Source: Amorphochlora amoebiformis (lineage: Eukaryota; Cercozoa; Chlorarachniophyceae). Taken from it: DNA of 64,000 nt. Below, piece by piece: positions 57,080 to 64,000 of the stretch. The stretch is taken from assembly GCA_054601695.1 (NCBI GenBank), contig BAAHQB010000008.1:558001-622000 (forward strand). Direction: 5' to 3'. The notes beneath the pieces were generated by a model. That model did no database searches, was not told the origin of the DNA, and saw only the letters and a list, made by a program, of their open reading frames with translations. Position numbers and translations under genes: made by a program. Within the stretch, counting starts at the first letter, position 1. The number at the start of each line of letters is the position of its first letter.

Positions 57080-57167
57080 AATATATATATATATATTAAT
57101 ATGTATATATATATATTATTTCGGCAGTAGTATCTGTCCATTCACAAGGTATATGTATGACTATGTT

Positions 57168-57212
<45 letters not shown>

Positions 57213-57326
57213 ATGTGTACATACATATAGATATATATTGTAGAAATGCTTTTTTTATTTTTGTATTTCTTTTGTACATGAGGTGTATATATGTATGTAA
57301 TATGTATATATTTATATACATATGTA

Positions 57327-57360
<34 letters not shown>

Positions 57361-57591
57361 TATATTAGGTCTTGCTGCTTTGAATATCAATATCTTTCGG
57401 GTCCTTGTTGAATCTAATCGCCTTCGTATAAACTTCTGTGGCCTTAACGAAGCCCTGCGGGTATATAATATAAAAATATATAAGTATATATATATATATA
57501 TTTATATATGTAAATATAAATAATATATATATATATATATATGATATATATATGCGTATAAACTTCTGTGGCCATAACGAAGCCCTGCGGG

Positions 57592-57676
<85 letters not shown>

Positions 57677-57786
57677 TATTATATATATATATATTATATA
57701 TATATATATATATATATGTATCTATGATGCGAGCACGTATAAATTGCTACTGTCTCAACGACGCAAGATATGTATGTATATAATAT

Positions 57787-57817
<31 letters not shown>

Positions 57818-58113
57818 CATACATATATATAATACACACATATATTTATGTATACATATACATATGTACTCATATATTTACTCATATATATCTACATATA
57901 TATATATATACCTATATACCTGTAAATATACAAATATACAGCTTCAAGGAAGTATTAGGGTATACACATATATATATACATAATATATACATATATATAT
58001 ATACATAATATATACACATATATATATATATATATAAGATTGATATATATTTAAGATACGTATGCAAACGTACGTAAATATAATATATATATATATATAT
58101 AATATAAATATAT

Positions 58114-58145
<32 letters not shown>

Positions 58146-58203
58146 TAGCTTGTTCCTGGAAATCTGAGCACGGAGGAGCTTCAGTTTCAAGATATACAGG
58201 TAT

Positions 58204-58238
<35 letters not shown>

Positions 58239-58327
58239 TGATATAATATATATTGATATATATAAAGGTGTATACATGTGTGTTTATGTGTATACGTATA
58301 CTTTCTGAATGTATTCATGGCATCATG

Positions 58328-58364
<37 letters not shown>

Positions 58365-58553
58365 TGTATATACATATATATGTGTGTATATATGTATATA
58401 TATATATGTACATATATAGATAGATATCTGAAATTTACATATCTAATAGCAATAATAATGCTATGAATAATAGAAATCCGTAGGTAATATATTATAGTAA
58501 TAATTGTAATAATTGTAATAATGACATATATATTGGCCAATCCATATGATGCT

Positions 58554-58614
<61 letters not shown>

Positions 58615-58856
58615 TATGTATTAGTCATATACGGTAATAATACATATATGTACATATATACACATACATAATATATATATATATGTATATCAGTATTAGT
58701 AATACATGGTAGTAATAATTGTAATAATGATATGTATATTGGCCAATCCATCTGATACTATACATATATTTATATATATATATATTATAGTCATATACGG
58801 TAATAATGATATGTATATATGTGATACTATACATATATGTGCATATATACACATAC

Positions 58857-58902
<46 letters not shown>

Positions 58903-59086
58903 AATCAGTATTAGTAATATATGGTAGTAATAATTGTAATAATGATATGTATATTGGCCAATCCATCTGATACTATACATATATATATATATATATATAG
59001 ATATATATATATATATATTAGTCATGTACAGTAATAATGATATGTATATATGTGATACATATATGTACATATATACACATACATAC

Positions 59087-59121
<35 letters not shown>

Positions 59122-59213
59122 TTAGTAATATATGGTAGTAATAATTGTAATAATGATATGTATATTGGCCAATCCATATGATACTGTACATATATGTACA
59201 TACATACACATAT

Positions 59214-59253
<40 letters not shown>

Positions 59254-59329
59254 TATATATATATGTATATATATAAATATATATATATTGTTATATATAT
59301 GTATACATATCTATATGTATGTATATGTA

Positions 59330-59372
<43 letters not shown>

Positions 59373-60308
59373 ATATATATATATATATATTATGCATGCA
59401 TACATATATGTATGTATTTATATATACATACAAGCAACATAAAAATATATTTGTATTTACATACATATACATATATATATATACTTATATCTAAGTATAT
59501 AATAATTAATAACAATAGAATATAAAATAATACATATATATACCATTCTACATATTACATTATTCCACTATCTATAAGTATACATATACATATATATCTA
59601 TATATATATATTTTTATATATATATATATATATGTACATCTTGTCAGTGTATAAGGTCCCTTATTCTCGATGCCAATATTCATGTATATATACATATTAC
59701 ATATATATAATATATATATATTTATATATTATTTATACAATATATATATATACACATAGAGATATATTTATTTGTAAACATATAATACACCCATCGATTT
59801 AGAATCACTAAAGCCTATATACACACATATTATACACACATATACATACATATATATATATATATATAATATCAGGATATTTGTCGGTTAATAATGACCA
59901 TAGCATGTCGTACTCTTATCTTGGACGCACAGACAGAGAGGAGGGCTTATGAGGTGGGCATTTATTTGTATGTATGAATTTTCATATGATTTTTAAATAT
60001 GTGTGTGTATATTTATGTACATTCATGTATATTAATATATATGTATTCATACATGTTGGTCATGGATTAGAGGGATTTGGGGAGATATGTGGATATTGAT
60101 ATAATATACATATATACATATATGTATATACGTACATGCCTAAACTTATATATATATATATATATCATCCATACATATATATATATATATATATATATCT
60201 AAATTGAGAAATATATATATATCTAAATTGATATACACACACATATATGTATATATATTGCAGGTCATGAAGCATAGTTATTCGGGCGAGTTATGTGGGA
60301 TATTGAAA

Positions 60309-60383
<75 letters not shown>

Positions 60384-60560
60384 GAAATATACATATCTAA
60401 ATTGATACACACACACACACATATATATATATATATTATATATATATATGTGTGTGTGTGTATATTGCAGGTTATGAAGAATAGTTATTCGGGCGAGTTA
60501 TGTGGGATATTGAAATTCATGTATACATATATATATACATGTATATATATATATACATGT

Positions 60561-60594
<34 letters not shown>

Positions 60595-60661
60595 ATATAT
60601 ATCAAATTGGGATACATATATATATATATCTACTTGATATATACACATATATTATATATAT

Positions 60662-60703
<42 letters not shown>

Positions 60704-60895
60704 ACAGGTTATGAAGCATAGTTATTCGGGCGAGTTATGTGGGATATTGAAATTTGTCCTGTTTACCCGTCACGATACGCAAAAGGTATTAAATATATCA
60801 ATACATTACATATAATTATTATACGTATATATATATATATATACATATATATAAATAAATGTATGTATATTTATATGTATATGTATATACAAATG

Positions 60896-60926
<31 letters not shown>

Positions 60927-62316
60927 CTATATATCTATATATAAGAAGGTATTAAATGTACTTCAATGCACAATTATATATAGTATATATATATATATGT
61001 ATATATGTATATATTATGTAAATAACGTAAAACAATCATAAACAATTAAACATACGTATACAATACATATATACATATATATATACATATATATGCACAT
61101 ACATACATACATACATACATATATATGTACATATCTTATCATTTTCATCACAATAATCAGATTCCTACTGCCTGGGATGTACAGTCCTTAGCCTGGCATC
61201 GAATGGTAATCCCCTAGGGTTAGGGTTAGGGTTAGGGTTAGGGTTAGGGTTAGGGTTAGGGTTAGGGTTAGGGTTAGGGTTAGGGTTAGGGTTAGGGTTA
61301 GGGTTAGGGTTAGGGTTAGGGTTAGGGTTAGGGTTAGGGTTAGGGTTAGGGTTAGGGTTAGGGTTAGGGTTAGGGTTAGGGTTAGGGTTAGGGTTAGGGT
61401 TAGGGTTAGGGTTAGGATTAGATTATTCAGCATGTCTAGTCCGAGGACCATTGACTCCTCCACATTGTGAGGCTATAGTGCTGTTAGGGATAACAGCAGA
61501 TCGTGTTGTTGTGGGTGTTGGGGTTAGGGTTAGGGTTACAATACCTCGGGATAGGGTTAGGGTTCTGGATAGGGTTAGGGTTCTGGTTAGGGTTAGGGTT
61601 GGGATTAAAGTTAGGCTTACGAATACATATGGTTAGGATTAGGGTTAGGGGTAGTGTTAGGGTTAGGGTTAGGGTTAGTGTTAGGGTTAGATGTAAGGGT
61701 TAGGCCTGAATTTTCAACTACATAGGTTAGAATAGGGTTAGGGTTAGGGTTAGAGTTAGGTTAGGTTAGGGTTAGGGCTAGGGCTAAGTGTACGACACTT
61801 AGGGTCTAGGGCTAAGTATAGGAACACTTAGCGGTAACGTTAGGCTGAGGTTAGGGTTAGGGTAGGGTTAGGGTTAGGGTTAGGGTTGAAGGGTTAGGTT
61901 AGGGTTAGGGTCATGGTCAGAATTGATGGAAAATATCATGTAAATATATATGTATATATATATATATATTATAAACGTATATACACATATTTGTAATATA
62001 TATATCTACATTTTGATACATTTATATGTATATATATATATATATATAAATATGCGTTATGTATTTATGTTATATATATATATATATACAAAATACAAAT
62101 CTATATAAGTATAAGTATATAGACACATACATATATACATATAAATATATATATATATATACATATATAATATATATATATATATATATCAAAGGTGAAT
62201 GAGGACCAACAGGCATACACGCACATATATATAAACATAAACATATGTATATATATATATATATATACATTTATATAAGGATATAATATATATATGTATA
62301 TATATACATATATATA

Positions 62317-62347
<31 letters not shown>

Positions 62348-62643
62348 CAAAGGTGGATGAGGTCCAACAGGCATACACGCATATCGATTACTTGGAGAAT
62401 CAGCTATTAAAAGAACATCAAAATGGACGGTATAATATCAATATATCAATATATCAATATATCAATATTTCAATATATCAATGTCGATATATCAATATAT
62501 CAATATCAATATCAATTTCAATATCAATATCAATATCAATATCAATATATCAAATATCAATATATCAAATATCAATATTTCAATATGTACTAGAAATCTA
62601 CATTACATATGTATATATATAAATATATAGATGTATATTACAA

Positions 62644-62677
<34 letters not shown>

Positions 62678-62976
62678 GTAATATACACTATACACATTAC
62701 AGATATAATTATACCTATTTATATACTTATGTTTGTATAAATATTCATGTACATACATGTGGACATAATACACATTGATATATATATATTCAATATATAT
62801 ATACACATATATATATGTATACATATGTACACGTGTACATATACTACCAGCCTATTCTCCCTCATCGCCAAGCTAGGCTTCATTAACGAAAGGTATACAT
62901 ATATATATATGTATATATATACATATCACAAAATCACCAAAATTACCTAAATTCACCATTATCAGAACACACGTGG

Positions 62977-63008
<32 letters not shown>

Positions 63009-63335
63009 ACACACACATACACACACACACAGTTATCCCATTCACAAAGCCCTTCCCATCTAACTACACACTCAACAACTACTAAACTTACTTAAACTCA
63101 TGCATACAACACCCTCTCCCCGCCCCTCGCTCTCCTCCACCCCCCAAAAAAAAAGAAAAAAGAACACGCACAGCACACGTGCCATATCCGAAGAATAGAG
63201 AGGAGAACCCAGAGAACGAATACGCTGACACATATTCCCAGGCCCGAGTTCAAAAATAATCCCAAATGGAGCGAGACGGGAGACCGCTATCTCGTTAAGT
63301 TGCTACGAGACTTCATATTCCACAGCGTCAGTGAG
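48796..63335 (+). CDS. PAN3: PAN2-PAN3 deadenylase subunit PAN3 (pseudokinase), 21 exons, 3' end off window
   Basis: PAN3 recruits the PAN2 nuclease to poly(A)-binding protein on mRNA tails. Exons: 48796-48821, 48879-48999, 49094-49348, 50514-50642, 51646-51740, 52139-52243, 52537-52636, 52848-52896, 53462-53504, 54103-54185, 55511-55549, 55864-55920, 56772-56852, 57369-57460, 58149-58199, 59876-59953, 60708-60785, 61161-61205, 62353-62429, 62851-62892, 63242-63335. All phases agree (580 codons). N-terminal exons carry PAM2-like repeats ([11 protein letters not shown]). Family blocks follow: [122 protein letters not shown] and [19 protein letters not shown]. No HRD or DFG catalytic motifs are seen, as expected of this pseudokinase. 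No CCCH zinc finger was found. The C-terminal knob end is missing at the window edge. Confidence 0.95.
48822..48878 (+). other. 57-nt in-frame intron of PAN3 that can be read through
   Basis: The intron runs from GTACAT to CCCTCACTCTCTCAG, with a clear pyrimidine tract. Its length is a multiple of three and it has no stop in frame, so retention would insert 19 residues ([23 protein letters not shown]). It could also be exon; the phases fit both ways. Confidence 0.5.
53964..54262 (+). repeat. Copies flanking PAN3 exon 10
   Basis: 53966-53996 (ACAGGCTTTTGAGTGGATCTCACC and following) is a degenerate copy of exon 10 from GCTCGCGAATGGATGTCACC onward. 54228-54262 repeats CTTCGAATCTTAAGATTTCG plus ATGGTATA, the end of exon 10 with its donor. 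Neither fits the phases of the flanking exons, so I treat them as relics, not exons. Confidence 0.75.
54650..55497 (+). repeat. 31-bp minisatellite in PAN3 intron 10
   Basis: About 27 units of AAGATAATGATATGTAACAT plus TAAGATATCTAT, with TATCTAT/TATCCAT/TATATAT variants and occasional ATAATGAATATG insertions. The variants recur in the same order in blocks, indicating multi-unit duplication. It ends just upstream of exon 11. Confidence 0.95.
56092..56652 (+). repeat. Five decayed copies of the PAN3 exon 13 5' edge
   Basis: Copies near 56094-56126, 56233-56271, 56330-56362, 56470-56500 and 56625-56652 carry TAGATTGATGTTTAGTGCCA plus GATGCAATAT or close variants. They match the acceptor and first 25 bases of exon 13 (TAG|TTCGATGTGTAGCGCCAGAGCATATG at 56772). 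A shared leader, GATGTGTTGTGTATGTATAT, precedes most copies, showing that intron sequence was duplicated with the exon edge. Confidence 0.9.
56990..57170 (+). repeat. Two copies of the PAN3 exon 13 3' half
   Basis: 56994-57046 and 57117-57172 repeat TTATTTCGGCAGTAGTATCT, then GTCCATTCACAAGGTATATG and the intron start through TTTGCATATATA, nearly without change. Each has an intact donor. Because they are so fresh, short reads cannot tell them from the true exon edge at 56819-56852. Confidence 0.9.
57551..57773 (+). repeat. Two copies of the PAN3 exon 14 3' end
   Basis: 57553-57592 repeats GCGTATAAACTTCTGTGGCC plus ATAACGAAGCCCTGCGGGT with one or two changes. 57722-57772 is older: GCACGTATAAATTGCTACTG, then TCTCAACGACGCAAG. 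Between them runs a (TA)n tract of about 80 bp. Confidence 0.85.
58500..59215 (+). repeat. About 210-bp tandem repeat in PAN3 intron 15
   Basis: Units contain GTAATAATTGTAATAATGAT, TGTATATTGGCCAATCCAT and ATGATACTATACATATA, then (TA)n and TATATACACATACATA. The marker ATTGGCCAAT occurs near 58532, 58737, 58955 and 59161. Overlapping frames on the minus strand ([17 protein letters not shown]) are translations of this repeat. Confidence 0.9.
60258..60522 (+). repeat. Two copies of the PAN3 exon 17 5' part
   Basis: TTGCAG followed by GTCATGAAGCATAGTTATTC (60264-60311) and by GTTATGAAGAATAGTTATTC (60471-60519) repeat the first 48 bases of exon 17 (60708), including the reading frame, then fall into (TA)n before the [11 protein letters not shown] end. 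A shared leader with ACACACACATATATA precedes them. Confidence 0.9.
61214..61415 (+). repeat. Longest uninterrupted TTAGGG array, about 200 bp
   Basis: Perfect TTAGGG hexamers lie just after PAN3 exon 18, followed by a dispersed unit (61416-61512) and a degenerate TTAGGG stretch to 61915. Exon 19 follows at 62353, so the array is intronic rather than terminal. Confidence 0.97.
62184..62228 (+). repeat. Copy of the PAN3 exon 19 5' edge
   Basis: ATATCAAAG followed by GTGAATGAGGACCAACAGGC and ATACACGCACA matches the acceptor and first 32 bases of exon 19 (62344-62384) with two or three changes. It then becomes (TA)n. Confidence 0.9.
62432..62590 (+). repeat. ATATCA/ATCAAT microsatellite
   Basis: ATATCAATATATCAAT units begin in the donor of PAN3 exon 19 (CG|GTATAATATCAATA). 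A (CA)n run follows later at 62973-63031. Confidence 0.85.
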
Positions 63336-63432
63336 GTCCTATCAATAGGGGTTAGGTTAGGGTTACATCATTCAGCATGTCTTAGCCCGAGGGCCATTGA
63401 CTCCCTCTGCCTCTGAGTGGAGCTGTTATTAC

Positions 63433-63505
<73 letters not shown>

Positions 63506-64000
63506 ACATTTTTATATACACACACGCATAATATATATATATATATATAAACTTATATATATATATATACATGTATATAAATGTATTACATAGCTGGGAG
63601 CGACCTCGGCAGGAAAGAGGGCTAGGGTAGGATCAGATTATTCAGCATGCCTTAGTCCGAGGACCATAGACTCCTCCACATTCCAGGGATGGAAAGGGTT
63701 AGGGTTTGGGTTCGGGCGAAGGCAAAAAAAGTTCCAAGATCGGCTTGGGCTAGGGTTGGATTTAGGCAATTTGGGTTGAAATCAACTTTTGGGTCTGGAT
63801 GTGCTGAGAGGTTTGAGTCTGGATGTGGTGAGAGGTTTGGGTTTGGGTTTTGGTTTGGGTGACGGTCAGCTATAGAAAGGGTTCAGAGATGGGGCTCGGG
63901 GGTTCGGTGTGTAGGCATATAAATAAATAGTTTCCTAACTATTACATATATGTACATATATATATATATATATATATAAACATATATATATATATATATA
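63336..64000 (+). other. PAN3 intron to window edge with two dispersed units
   Basis: No further PAN3 exon is visible. Dispersed units lie at about 63362-63425 and 63625-63690, a (TA)n run at 63438-63500, and a GTCTGGATGTGNTGAGAGG duplication at 63792-63840. The remaining C-terminal PAN3 coding sequence must lie beyond 64000. Confidence 0.6.

Noticed and set aside
61188-61463. Leu-Thr polymer frame and Pro-Asn polymer frames elsewhere
   Set aside because: CCCTAA/TTAGGG hexamers translate to LT, PN or RV/GL dipeptides. They are repeat artefacts.
61206-61930. A chromosome end at the TTAGGG arrays
   Set aside because: Arrays of both orientations are scattered through introns, and PAN3 exons continue on both sides, so these are interstitial.

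Overview
The window is nuclear DNA of a flagellate-bearing eukaryote, probably a protist or alga; I could not place the lineage. The evidence is several genes split into many tiny exons with GT-AG introns, standard stop codons, a cytoplasmic dynein-2 subunit needed for intraflagellar transport, and long (TA)n and TTAGGG-type repeats. Most long open frames here are only repeats read as Ile-Tyr or Leu-Thr polymers. The real genes were recovered by joining short exons whose reading phases agree.

Layout. (1) 560-892, minus: first exons of an unrecognised gene that runs off the left edge. (2) 2435-14589, plus: DYNC2LI1-like dynein-2 light intermediate chain, 21 exons, complete model of 381 residues. 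(3) 36733-15267, minus: coiled-coil protein ending in a TLDc domain, 31 exons, complete model of about 604 residues. (4) 37020-47339, plus: charged protein with a ubiquitin-like domain, 22 exons, about 397 residues. (5) 48609-48046, minus: TVP23 (FAM18) Golgi membrane protein, 187 residues and intronless. (6) 48796 to beyond 63335, plus: PAN3, the pseudokinase subunit of the PAN2-PAN3 deadenylase, 21 exons found; the last exon or exons lie off the right edge. Genes 3/4 and 5/6 start head to head across about 290 and 190 bases, and genes 1/2 are also divergent. Genes 2/3 and 4/5 are convergent, with CTAG-rich spacers between their 3' ends.

The most unusual property is the introns. They consist almost entirely of simple repeats: (TA)n, (CT)n, CCCTAA/TTAGGG arrays and drifted relatives. 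These repeats often supply the splice sites themselves (exon|GTATAT, TATAG|exon, exon|GTAACCC, CCCTAG|exon). Many introns also hold decayed copies of the neighbouring exon edge together with its splice site. Copies of an exon's 5' edge lie upstream of it and copies of its 3' edge lie downstream. I found such 'exon-edge echoes' in all four intron-rich genes, in up to seven copies for one exon. A roughly 100-190 bp dispersed unit with core GGATCAGATTATTCAGCATG is embedded in the telomere-type arrays throughout.

The genes do not form a pathway: ciliary transport, a TLDc protein, a ubiquitin-like protein, Golgi trafficking and mRNA deadenylation are simply neighbours. I saw no rRNA, tRNA, CRISPR array or intact transposon.
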